DNA of 16,371 bases from an uncultured Peptococcaceae bacterium (GTDB lineage Bacteria > Bacillota > Peptococcia > Peptococcales > Peptococcaceae), in the NCBI GenBank assembly GCA_900556545.1, contig USPE01000015.1, forward strand, positions 1-16,371. The letters are read 5' to 3'. A program made the position numbers and the translations under genes. Each line of letters starts with the position of its first letter. Position 1 is the first letter of the stretch. The notes under the pieces were generated by a model. That model was not told the DNA's origin and did not search any database. It saw nothing but the letters and a program-made list of their open reading frames with translations. Positions 1 through 5,954 of this stretch are shown piece after piece.

Positions 1-3
1 ATT

Positions 4-1059
4 CTAATGAACTGGCTGACAGGGCAGTGTCACAGTAAATGTTGTCCCTTTTCCGACTTCACTCTCCACTTTTATTGTTCCCTGCAAAACCTCCATTGCC
101 TTTTTAACAAGCGCCATGCCAAGTCCATTTCCTTCTGTAGAATGGGATGTGTCTCCCTGATAAAATTTATCAAATAAATGTTTTCGGGTTGCTTCATCCA
201 TTCCACACCCGCTATCCTGTATTTTTACTTCAATCTGCCCTTCATTTGAAGTCTGCATAATCCGAATCATTCCACCCGGTTCTGTAAATTTTAAGGCATT
301 TGACAGCAGATTATTCCAGACCAATTCTGCAATACTCTCATCTGCTTCCACCATGATACCCTCCTGGATATATGTTTCCACCTCAATCTGCTTCTTGTCC
401 AGCAATGGCTCGAACTGCAGAACACACTCACAAAGCTGGCGGCGCAGGTTGTACGACTTTGCTTTTGGTATAATCACCTGATTTTCTAATTTGTTGAGTT
501 TCAGTATATTCGACACCAGTTCTGTCAGTTTTTGTGTAGACACAAAAATAGTATCCATGTAATCTTTCTTCTTTTCATCCGGTAAATCCAATTCTTGCAA
601 AGCGGTAATATAATTCTGGATGACTGCGAGCGGCGTTTTAATCTCGTGAGAAACATCAGAGATAAAATCATTTTTCAGTGTTTCAATGCTTGCAAGTTCC
701 TCTACCATACGATTAAAGTCCTCAAACATATAATCTACATAATCCTTTTTCCCGAAACGATGAACAGGCTTTAAGCAAACAGAAAAATCGCCCTTTGCCA
801 CACGTTCAGCCGCTTCCGACAACTCATTCATCGGCCGGTCGATGGAAACGTACTTCTGCCATGCTGTGATTAGTGAAAAGAGCGCTGTTACTCCAATCCA
901 GTAGAGAACATACCATAGAACAAACTGTCTGGTTTCCGGAAGTTTTAAAAAATCCAGCCCTCCAAACATTACACTGGGAATTACACCGAAAATACCAAGT
1001 AAAATCAATGCTCCGCAGTATGACCACCAATTAAAGTAACTGACCTTGCGCTTTTTCAT
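4..1059 (-). CDS. Sensor histidine kinase of a two-component system
   Basis: This 351-residue membrane histidine kinase should autophosphorylate and pass phosphate to the response regulator encoded just upstream. Two hydrophobic segments lie at about residues 12-32 and 47-65, separated by only about 14 residues, so it has almost no extracellular sensor domain. Such kinases usually sense within the membrane or through a partner protein. A HAMP-like linker runs to about residue 125. The dimerisation motif SHEIKTP carries the phospho-acceptor His138. The ATPase domain has the N box (Asn254 in LLSNALKF), G1 DSGCGM (282-287), G2 GNGLGM (310-315) and a GKGTTF motif near 337. The gene is complete. 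Its ATG overlaps the regulator's TGA as ATGA, which implies translational coupling. The signal it senses cannot be told from the sequence. Confidence 0.95.
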   Translation of the reverse strand: MKKRKVSYFNWWSYCGALILLGIFGVIPSVMFGGLDFLKLPETRQFVLWYVLYWIGVTALFSLITAWQKYVSIDRPMNELSEAAERVAKGDFSVCLKPVHRFGKKDYVDYMFEDFNRMVEELASIETLKNDFISDVSHEIKTPLAVIQNYITALQELDLPDEKKKDYMDTIFVSTQKLTELVSNILKLNKLENQVIIPKAKSYNLRRQLCECVLQFEPLLDKKQIEVETYIQEGIMVEADESIAELVWNNLLSNALKFTEPGGMIRIMQTSNEGQIEVKIQDSGCGMDEATRKHLFDKFYQGDTSHSTEGNGLGMALVKKAMEVLQGTIKVESEVGKGTTFTVTLPCQPVH

Positions 1060-1727
1060 TCAATCACCGCCTTATACCCAAGACCATATACCGTTTTAAT
1101 CTTAAATGAAGGACAATCTGAAAACTTTTCCCTGAGTCTGGTTATGTACACATCCACAGATCGCAAACTGGAATCACTTCCCAGTTCCCAGAATTCATCC
1201 AAAAGCTGCTCTCTTGAAAAAGTACGCTTCGGATATGACAGAAGTTTATAGAGAATGTTAAATTCCCGTACAGTAACCGGTATTTCTTCCTCATCCAACG
1301 TAATGGTTACGCTGTTTTTATCCATAACCAGATTACCTATTTTCAATTTTTGACCTTCCTCAATATTCGCACGACGCAAAAGTGCCTGCACGCGCCAGCA
1401 AAGTTCTTCCAGGTTAACCGGCTTTACCATATAATCATCAATTCCAGCCTCAAATCCTTTTTGTTTTGAAACAAAATCATCCTTTGCAGTCATAAACAGA
1501 ATCGGTATATTATGATTGATTTTCCGAATTTGTTTTGCCAAATGGTAACCGTCAATCCCCGGCATCATAATGTCGGAAATCACCATATCGAAAAGATGAT
1601 TATACATCTCGTTAAACGCCCCATTTGCATCCGTACAGCCACACACTTGATAACCCTTATTGCGCAGATGTTCGCATACGATTTCATTCAAATTTCTATC
1701 ATCTTCTACTACAAGTATCTGTGCCAT
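1056..1727 (-). CDS. OmpR/PhoB-family response regulator
   Basis: This 223-residue DNA-binding response regulator is the partner of the kinase immediately downstream. The receiver domain (about 3-118) has the acidic pair Asp9/Asp10, phospho-acceptor Asp52 in SDIMMPG, Thr80 and Lys102. The C-terminal winged helix (about 128-221) contains the recognition-helix stretch SLRSVDVYITRLREK and ends in GLGYKA, typical of OmpR/PhoB regulators. The ATG at 1727 was chosen because it starts directly at MAQILVVEDD and has GGGAGG at 1736-1741, 8 nt upstream. In-frame codons further upstream would add about 27 residues foreign to the family. Only 19 nt separate it from the aldo/keto reductase gene, so reductase, regulator and kinase are probably one transcript. 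Confidence 0.95.
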   Translation of the reverse strand: MAQILVVEDDRNLNEIVCEHLRNKGYQVCGCTDANGAFNEMYNHLFDMVISDIMMPGIDGYHLAKQIRKINHNIPILFMTAKDDFVSKQKGFEAGIDDYMVKPVNLEELCWRVQALLRRANIEEGQKLKIGNLVMDKNSVTITLDEEEIPVTVREFNILYKLLSYPKRTFSREQLLDEFWELGSDSSLRSVDVYITRLREKFSDCPSFKIKTVYGLGYKAVIE

Positions 1728-1746
1728 GTGTACGGCCTCCCTTCTG

Positions 1747-2598
1747 TCAGTCATGCACTTTAAAATTTTCCAACAACCATTCCGCTGTTCCCGGTTTTTC
1801 CGGATCATGGGTGCCTTTTCCGGTATCCAGATTGCGTAACCGCTCCATCTCCTCCGATGTCAGCTTGAAGTCGAAAATATCAATATTTCCGGCAATTCGT
1901 TCTGGATTCGTAGACTTTGGAAGTACAATCCACCCCTCTTGAATTTCAAAACGCAGAATAATCTGACCTGCATTTTTTTGATATTTTTCTGCCAGTACGG
2001 TAATAAGCGGGTTTCCCAACAGTTCTGGATTTCCATGTCCAAGAGGATAATATGCTTCCATCTTGACATCATATTGATCCATAATCTTTCTCAGTTCCTT
2101 CTGCTGGCAAAATGGATTACACTCCATCATATTGACTGCCGGAAGCGTAGAAAACTGCGGCACAAAAGTATTCCAGAATTTCGGCGTCATGTTATCCACA
2201 CCAATAGACTTCACTTTTCCGACCTCTTTTGCTTCCTCCAATGCCTTCCATGCACCAAGAACGTCTCCATAAGGCTGATGGAGTAAATATAGATCGATAT
2301 AGTCAAATCCTAAATTTTTCAGAGATACTTCTAATCCTTTTTTTGCCGCTTCATATCCATAATCTTGTATCCACAATTTACTTGTTACAAAAATTTCTTC
2401 TCTCGGAATCCCGCTGTCTTTTACTGCACGTCCAACCTCTGCCTCATTAAAATATGCGGCTGCTGTATCAATATGGCGATATCCTGCCTGCAGCGCCTCA
2501 CGGACTGCTTTATAAGTGGAACCGTCATTGGGAATCATAAATACGCCAAATCCAACTGCCGGGATCTTGTTTCCATCGTTTAGTGTAACTTGCTGCAT
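1747..2598 (-). CDS. Aldo/keto reductase (AKR, diketogulonate-reductase-like)
   Basis: This is a 283-residue NADPH-dependent aldo/keto reductase expected to fold as a TIM barrel in the cytoplasm and reduce aldehydes or ketones. The complete catalytic tetrad is visible: Asp44 (RHIDTAAAY), Tyr49, Lys74 (VTSKLW) and His107 (LYLLHQPYG). The cofactor phosphate-binding stretch LPKSTNPERI lies near 227-236. Length and motifs match the prokaryotic AKR group related to 2,5-diketo-D-gluconate reductase; the real substrate is unknown. The start at 2598 follows GGAGGA by 7 nt and fits the family N-terminus. An in-frame ATG at 2670, with its own AAGGAGG 10 nt upstream, would add 24 atypical residues. It sits between a MerR-like small protein and a two-component system, so it may be under their control. 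Confidence 0.93.
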   Translation of the reverse strand: MQQVTLNDGNKIPAVGFGVFMIPNDGSTYKAVREALQAGYRHIDTAAAYFNEAEVGRAVKDSGIPREEIFVTSKLWIQDYGYEAAKKGLEVSLKNLGFDYIDLYLLHQPYGDVLGAWKALEEAKEVGKVKSIGVDNMTPKFWNTFVPQFSTLPAVNMMECNPFCQQKELRKIMDQYDVKMEAYYPLGHGNPELLGNPLITVLAEKYQKNAGQIILRFEIQEGWIVLPKSTNPERIAGNIDIFDFKLTSEEMERLRNLDTGKGTHDPEKPGTAEWLLENFKVHD

Positions 2599-2685
2599 GA
2601 TATATTCCTCCATTTCAATGACTTTTATTTTACATAAAAAAACTGTTTCAGAAAGTTCCAAAGATTCCATTTTACTTTACCCTCC

Positions 2686-2913
2686 TTATTCTTTTCTGCG
2701 AATTTCACTTCGCAGAACATCCATTTGAATAATCTGTTCTTCCATCTCATGAATTGTATCCAATATCTTTTTCCTTTTATCTCCGATGACACGAAGCCTT
2801 TCTAATTCAGAACTTTCTCCGACATCCGCAAGTCGTCTGTAGTATTCAATTTCTTCCTCAGAAAAGCCCATACGTTTTAAAGATAGCGCTTCCTCCATAT
2901 TGCATTTCATCAT
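2686..2913 (-). CDS. Small MerR-like coiled-coil protein lacking the HTH domain
   Basis: This 75-residue, charged, helical protein is preceded by GAGAGG 5 nt before the first ATG. The opening stretch LKRMGFSEEEIEYYRRL followed by a long Leu/Ile/Glu/Arg helix resembles the effector side of MerR regulators, where the end of the DNA-binding domain leads into the antiparallel dimerisation coil. No N-terminal helix-turn-helix is present in any frame upstream, because a promoter and hairpin occupy that DNA. It could therefore be a shortened MerR derivative that heterodimerises with another regulator, or an unrelated small helical protein. It is the first gene of the apparent operon with the reductase and two-component system. 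The protein looks real; the family assignment is tentative. Confidence 0.65.
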   Translation of the reverse strand: MMKCNMEEALSLKRMGFSEEEIEYYRRLADVGESSELERLRVIGDKRKKILDTIHEMEEQIIQMDVLRSEIRRKE

Positions 2914-2933
2914 CGTGTCCTCTCCATAAAAAA

Positions 2934-2964
2934 ATAGGTAAGCCGCTTTTGATGGCTTACCTAT
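2934..2964 (-). terminator. Perfect 11-bp hairpin with U-tract after the LysR gene
   Basis: The arms 2934-2944 and 2954-2964 (minus strand ATAGGTAAGCC and GGCTTACCTAT) pair perfectly around a 9-nt loop and are followed on the minus strand by seven T. This is a textbook intrinsic terminator about 100 nt downstream of the LysR stop codon. It begins immediately after the -10 box of the next promoter, so it may also act as an operator or attenuator for the downstream operon. Confidence 0.8.
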
Positions 2965-2993
2965 AGTATATTTAGACCTGCTCTAAATGTAAA
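2965..2993 (-). promoter_or_regulatory. Promoter with dyad in the spacer for the MerR-like/AKR/two-component operon
   Basis: On the minus strand a -35 TTTACA (2988-2993) and a -10 TATACT (2965-2970) are exactly 17 bp apart, each matching five of six consensus bases. The whole spacer is a perfect inverted repeat, TTTAGA-N5-TCTAAA (2971-2987), a likely binding site for a dimeric regulator. The expected start point is near 2958, inside the first arm of the adjoining hairpin. Confidence 0.65.
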
Positions 2994-3062
2994 ATGCTTA
3001 TAATGAGTGGAAGTCAATTCAATTTTTGTATTGCAAACGATACTATCTATTCCCTCAATCTA

Positions 3063-3938
3063 TTAAACGGACGCTCGCTCATGCAAAAATTGAATAAATG
3101 CTTTAGCTGCTCTGGATATCCTCCGCTCCTCCATCCATGCAAGGGTAGAACCAACCAGAAGTTCCGGTTCAAAAGGAATAAACCTCATACTGTCGTACTG
3201 ACAATCCGGCTTTAAACAGATTACAACGCCTTTTTGCTCCCTCGCCACAATAACTGCATTATGCAGCACATTATAATTTATGGAAAAATCCATTTCCTTT
3301 GCATAATCTCCGGACCATCGACGCAGTTCCGTATGGGCAGACGTATTGACATGAATCGTAACAACCTGTGTCCCTACTAATTCCCCCGGACGGATTACCT
3401 CCCTTGCGGCCAGCGGCACACCTTCATGGATCAATACACCCCATTGCTCCATTGTTTCCATCGGCATCGAAGCATATCTGGAAATATTAAACGGCTGCAA
3501 AAACAAACCAAACTCCAAAGATCCCTGCTCCATGCGTTCCTGAATGTCTTCATTGCTACCACTATAAATCTCAAATTTCACTTTCGGATACTTCCTCTGA
3601 AACTCAAAAATGAAACCGGCAAGCTCCTTTACGCTCTGAAGTTCTCCGCAGCCAATCGAAATCATACCCGTTAGGGTATCTTCATTCTGCACTATCTCAC
3701 TTTTGGCTTTTTCCGCCAAAGCCACTATATCCCGCGCTCGGCTTCGAAACAACATTCCTTCCTCAGTCAGTGTAATGCTATGATTTGTACGGTCAAAAAG
3801 TTTTGTTCCCAATTCCTCTTCCAACTGCATAAGTTGGCGCGAAAGCGTAGGTTGAGTAATATGAAGCAAACTCGCCGCTTTTGTAATATTTTCTTCTCTG
3901 GCGGCCATTAGAAAATATTCTAAAACACGGATATCCAT
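3063..3938 (-). CDS. LysR-family transcriptional regulator
   Basis: This 291-residue LysR-type regulator has an N-terminal winged helix-turn-helix (about 1-60, with ITKAASLLHITQPTLSRQLMQ as the DNA-reading unit, shown here as two abutting pieces ITKAASLLHI and TQPTLSRQLMQ) and a substrate-binding-like effector domain from about residue 90. The ligand is unknown. The ATG at 3938 was chosen because MDIRVLEYF is the normal family start and GGAAGG lies 9 nt upstream; upstream in-frame codons would add 14 unusual residues. The gene faces the same way as the downstream reductase operon and is separated from it by a terminator. A perfect 7-bp dyad in its own promoter suggests autoregulation. Confidence 0.93.
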   Translation of the reverse strand: MDIRVLEYFLMAAREENITKAASLLHITQPTLSRQLMQLEEELGTKLFDRTNHSITLTEEGMLFRSRARDIVALAEKAKSEIVQNEDTLTGMISIGCGELQSVKELAGFIFEFQRKYPKVKFEIYSGSNEDIQERMEQGSLEFGLFLQPFNISRYASMPMETMEQWGVLIHEGVPLAAREVIRPGELVGTQVVTIHVNTSAHTELRRWSGDYAKEMDFSINYNVLHNAVIVAREQKGVVICLKPDCQYDSMRFIPFEPELLVGSTLAWMEERRISRAAKAFIQFLHERASV

Positions 3939-3966
3939 AAGAACAACCCTTCCTTTCATTTTTCCT

Positions 3967-4002
3967 ATTTTATCACACAAGCAATACAGACTGAACTGTA
4001 TT
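3967..4002 (-). promoter_or_regulatory. LysR-type operator dyad and -10 box before the LysR gene
   Basis: A perfect inverted repeat, AATACAG-N6-CTGTATT, spans 3983-4002. Its T/A-bounded spacing resembles the T-N11-A sites of LysR regulators. A -10-like TAAAAT on the minus strand lies at 3967-3972, so the dyad covers the -35 position. This fits autorepression, though the promoter itself is only moderate. Confidence 0.5.
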
Positions 4003-4171
4003 TTCTGATGTTTTGTTATCCCTTCCGGTATTTGGCAAAAGACCTACGGCCACCTGTAAAATTTCGGCTTTTTCATTTCGTTCTTTTAGTTGTTTTTTTC
4101 AGCACAAACTGCCGCACCATAGCCTCAAGTGTCAGTGATGGATTTATTTGTTCTGCCACGTAAAAATACAT
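3973..4171 (-). pseudogene. Possible frameshifted remnant of a small gene
   Basis: An ATG at 4171 opens a 32-codon frame (MYFYVAEQINPSLTLEAMVR...) ending at 4073. A second frame then continues as RNEKAEILQVAVGLLPNTGR to a stop at 3973. Joined by one frameshift near an A-rich run around 4085-4095, the two read as one plausible helical polypeptide of about 65 residues. There is no clear ribosome binding site and I recognise no family. The stretch begins 5 nt after the stop of the unknown gene upstream, so it could be decayed coding sequence from the same transcript. Chance open frames remain possible. Confidence 0.3.
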
Positions 4172-4176
4172 ATTTT

Positions 4177-4455
4177 TTATTGTAAGTCATCTTTTGTAAT
4201 TGCGATGGAGGGATAATGGGTAAGCGTTGTTAAATCCACATCAAAGGGAACGCTGTATACCATATAATAGTTTTGAGGATTTTGAGAAAAAAGTTCTTGT
4301 ATTTTTTCCGCCGCCGCTTCTTTATCAAGGGTTGCATACACCATTGATACCACGCCCACTTTCTCTTGTTCCGCAGTTTGAACACGCCCACACAAAATGA
4401 CTTTCAATGGTGCTTCGCCGTTCAATCCTTGTTCCAGGTAGTCTTTATCAAGCAA
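4177..4455 (-). CDS. Small protein of unknown function
   Basis: This is a 92-residue soluble, mixed alpha/beta protein with no recognisable motif, signal peptide or membrane segment; I do not recognise the family. It reads like an intact small domain (KVILCGRVQTAEQEKVGVVS followed by a helical and then a beta-rich stretch). There is no ATG at the start. AAGGAG at 4464-4469 lies 8 nt before a TTG at 4455, which I take as the start. A GTG at 4464 would abut the Shine-Dalgarno sequence with no spacer. The frame begins 19 nt after the stop of the broken alpha/beta hydrolase, in the same direction, so it probably shared that gene's transcript. Confidence 0.6.
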   Translation of the reverse strand: MLDKDYLEQGLNGEAPLKVILCGRVQTAEQEKVGVVSMVYATLDKEAAAEKIQELFSQNPQNYYMVYSVPFDVDLTTLTHYPSIAITKDDLQ

Positions 4456-4474
4456 ATTTTCCACTCCTTATTTT

Positions 4475-4982
4475 TCAATCAAGAAATGCTTTTATCAGCT
4501 GCGCAAGTTCCTCTGCTCTTGATGCAATCAACGGATGAGCGCCTGTTTCGTAGATTTGATAATGGATGTTTGGATTACAGCTATGCAACAGTCTGCATTG
4601 ACTGTCCATATCATTAGCAAGCATCTTATCTTCTTTGCTGACCGTAATTAATAGAGGAATCTGAATGGTTTCTATAAGATTATGGATAAGCACCGCCGCT
4701 GGTTCCAATCAGATTCACCTTACCACAGTCTAGTTTTTTACAAAGTTCCACAATCTGATGTCCCTGGTCGATCCACAATTCATCGGGAAACCTGGTGACC
4801 CGTTCAGACTTGCCATTACCTAAAAAATCAAGCAAAATCACCCGAAATTCATTGGAATACAGCGGCAAAATAAACTCAAACATTTTTGAGGAAGCCGTAT
4901 TGCCATGCAGAAAGATACATGGTTTTCCACTGCCGATTTCAGAATAAAACATTCGTTTTCCATTATAATAAAAATATGACAT
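4475..4982 (-). pseudogene. Alpha/beta hydrolase with internal deletion and frameshift
   Basis: The N-terminal part (start 4982, with AGGAGG about 8 nt upstream) encodes about 100 residues of an alpha/beta hydrolase: oxyanion-loop motif LHGNTASS near 25-32, a strand RVILLDFLGNGKS and the nucleophile elbow GTSGG near 93-97. It then stops at TAA just after GGAYP. The next frame, overlapping the same bases, resumes with the C-terminal third (NLIETIQIPLLITVSKEDKM, then GAHPL with the likely catalytic His) and stops at 4475. Family members have roughly 90 more residues between these points, forming the cap and the strand leading to the Asp. The gene therefore seems to have lost an internal segment and shifted frame at about 4680-4700. 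It is unlikely to be active. Confidence 0.8.
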
Positions 4983-5165
4983 AAAAATGCCCTCCTTCTT
5001 TGCCGTCATCACAACTCGCTTTGTTATACAGGGCATTGATTGCTCCCTGTGCGATTAGTTTTTCGTACCCATCTGCCCAACCTCCTTATACTTTTACACT
5101 ATCAAATTTTTATGATTTATTTCATTTTAGCATAAGCCGCTGACCTTGCCCACCTTTTTATTTAT

Positions 5166-5216
5166 AAACAAGAAAAAGCGTTCTTTGACTGCCACATCAA
5201 AAAACGCTTCTTGTTT
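5166..5216 (-). terminator. Intrinsic terminator after the XRE gene
   Basis: The arms AAACAAG/CTTGTTT (5166-5172 and 5210-5216) and AAGCGTT/AACGCTT (5176-5182 and 5203-5209) form a 14-bp stem with a 3-nt bulge, immediately after the XRE stop codon. Both flanks are T-rich on their outgoing strand, so it could work in either direction. Confidence 0.75.
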
Positions 5217-5217
5217 G

Positions 5218-5412
5218 TTATTCCACTGTAAAAATTTCTTCAATTGTAACATGAAACACCTTGGCAATATTCCATGCTAAAACCAGAGAAGGATTGTACC
5301 TCCCTTTTTCAAGGTTTCCGATGGTTTCCCTGCGCACACCGACCAGCTTTGCCAAATCCTCCTGCTTCATATCATATCTGGCCCGATATTCCTTGATTCT
5401 ATTTGTTATCAT
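5218..5412 (-). CDS. XRE-family helix-turn-helix regulator
   Basis: This 64-residue protein is essentially a single Cro/C1-type helix-turn-helix domain. RIKEYRARYDMKQEDLAKLV begins the domain, the recognition helix is RRETIGNLEKG, and the ending VTIEEIFTVE is typical of the short stand-alone XRE regulators of Firmicutes. The start at 5412 lies inside the upstream DUF3796 gene (14-bp overlap, different frame), with only GGGGA upstream, so translation is probably coupled. Pairs of a DUF3796-type membrane protein and a tiny XRE regulator are common in this phylum. It probably represses its own operon through the large inverted repeat at 5786-5838. Confidence 0.92.
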   Translation of the reverse strand: MITNRIKEYRARYDMKQEDLAKLVGVRRETIGNLEKGRYNPSLVLAWNIAKVFHVTIEEIFTVE

Positions 5413-5770
5413 ATACAAGTCCCCAGTTTTCCTTAAATGTATAATAGGCAATCAAAAGTCCATGAACGGCAACCGAAACACCCCAACCAGCGGCAATTCC
5501 GTATAACAGCGCCGTGTTTCCGGTATTGCTGTTTACAAAGAAACAAAACAGCGCCGCAGCAGCGGTAGTAATCATGCCGCAATAGAAAGCCTTAGCCGCT
5601 GAACGATTCATATATGTTTCGGACATCTCGTCGGTTTTGATAAAAAAATATTCAAAATCAACAGCAAAAGCAAAAAAAGCCAAAAAAATCCGTTCATCAG
5701 TAAATACGCCGATAAACCCTAACAATGATAAAAACCCCATAGCTCCACACAAATAATTTTTCGATTTCAT
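5399..5770 (-). CDS. DUF3796-type small membrane protein
   Basis: This 123-residue membrane protein has hydrophobic segments at roughly 6-21, 26-40, 60-78 and 85-108. The N-terminal pattern (NYL...GFLSLLGFIGVFTDER) and the polar middle stretch resemble the DUF3796 family, whose function is unknown. The ATG at 5770 is preceded by AAGGAGGA about 7 nt upstream. A longer in-frame start at 5869 would run through the promoter and operator and is rejected. It is the first gene of a two-gene operon with the overlapping XRE regulator, suggesting a membrane protein whose level is set by that repressor. Confidence 0.75.
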   Translation of the reverse strand: MKSKNYLCGAMGFLSLLGFIGVFTDERIFLAFFAFAVDFEYFFIKTDEMSETYMNRSAAKAFYCGMITTAAAALFCFFVNSNTGNTALLYGIAAGWGVSVAVHGLLIAYYTFKENWGLVYDNK

Positions 5771-5785
5771 AACAAATTCCTCCTT

Positions 5786-5849
5786 GGTTATATGCGATAT
5801 ATTTCGCACTTGATGATATAAATATATCACATATAACCAGGAAATACAA
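5786..5849 (-). promoter_or_regulatory. Promoter flanked by a 19-bp inverted repeat (operator) for DUF3796/XRE
   Basis: Arms at 5786-5804 (GGTTATATGCGATATATTT) and 5820-5838 are inverted copies with a single mismatch, separated by 15 bp. On the minus strand a -35 TTGTAT (5844-5849) and a -10 TATATT (5821-5826) are 17 bp apart. One arm thus covers the -10 and spacer and the other lies just past the start point. Each arm is itself nearly palindromic, as expected for a dimeric XRE repressor binding twice. Confidence 0.65.
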
Positions 5850-5876
5850 GCCCTAAATTTTCCCTGCATGCAAAAA

Positions 5877-5909
5877 CCCCCTTCACTGGTTTTGTCCAGT
5901 AAAGGGGGG
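5877..5909 (-). terminator. Intrinsic terminator after nifJ
   Basis: A 13-position stem (5877-5889 with 5896-5908, one C/A mismatch) has a five-G/five-C base and a 6-nt loop. On the minus strand it is followed by TTTTTG. It lies 46 nt downstream of the PFOR stop codon. Confidence 0.85.
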
Positions 5910-5954
5910 ACATATCAAAAACCTGTATGGGCTTTCGTAAGCCGAAAAGCAAAC

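Noticed and set aside
1728..1808. 27-residue N-terminal extension of the response regulator
   Set aside because: It would run through the ribosome binding site and the end of the reductase gene. The family start is MAQILVVEDD at 1727.
4983..5165. Possible coding remnant upstream of the broken hydrolase (reading EKLIAQGAINALYNKAS on the minus strand)
   Set aside because: Only about 30 open codons, without a fitting start or a recognisable family. Too weak to call.
5771..5869. 33-residue N-terminal extension of the DUF3796 protein
   Set aside because: It overlaps the predicted promoter, operator and Shine-Dalgarno sequence; the residues do not look like a signal peptide.
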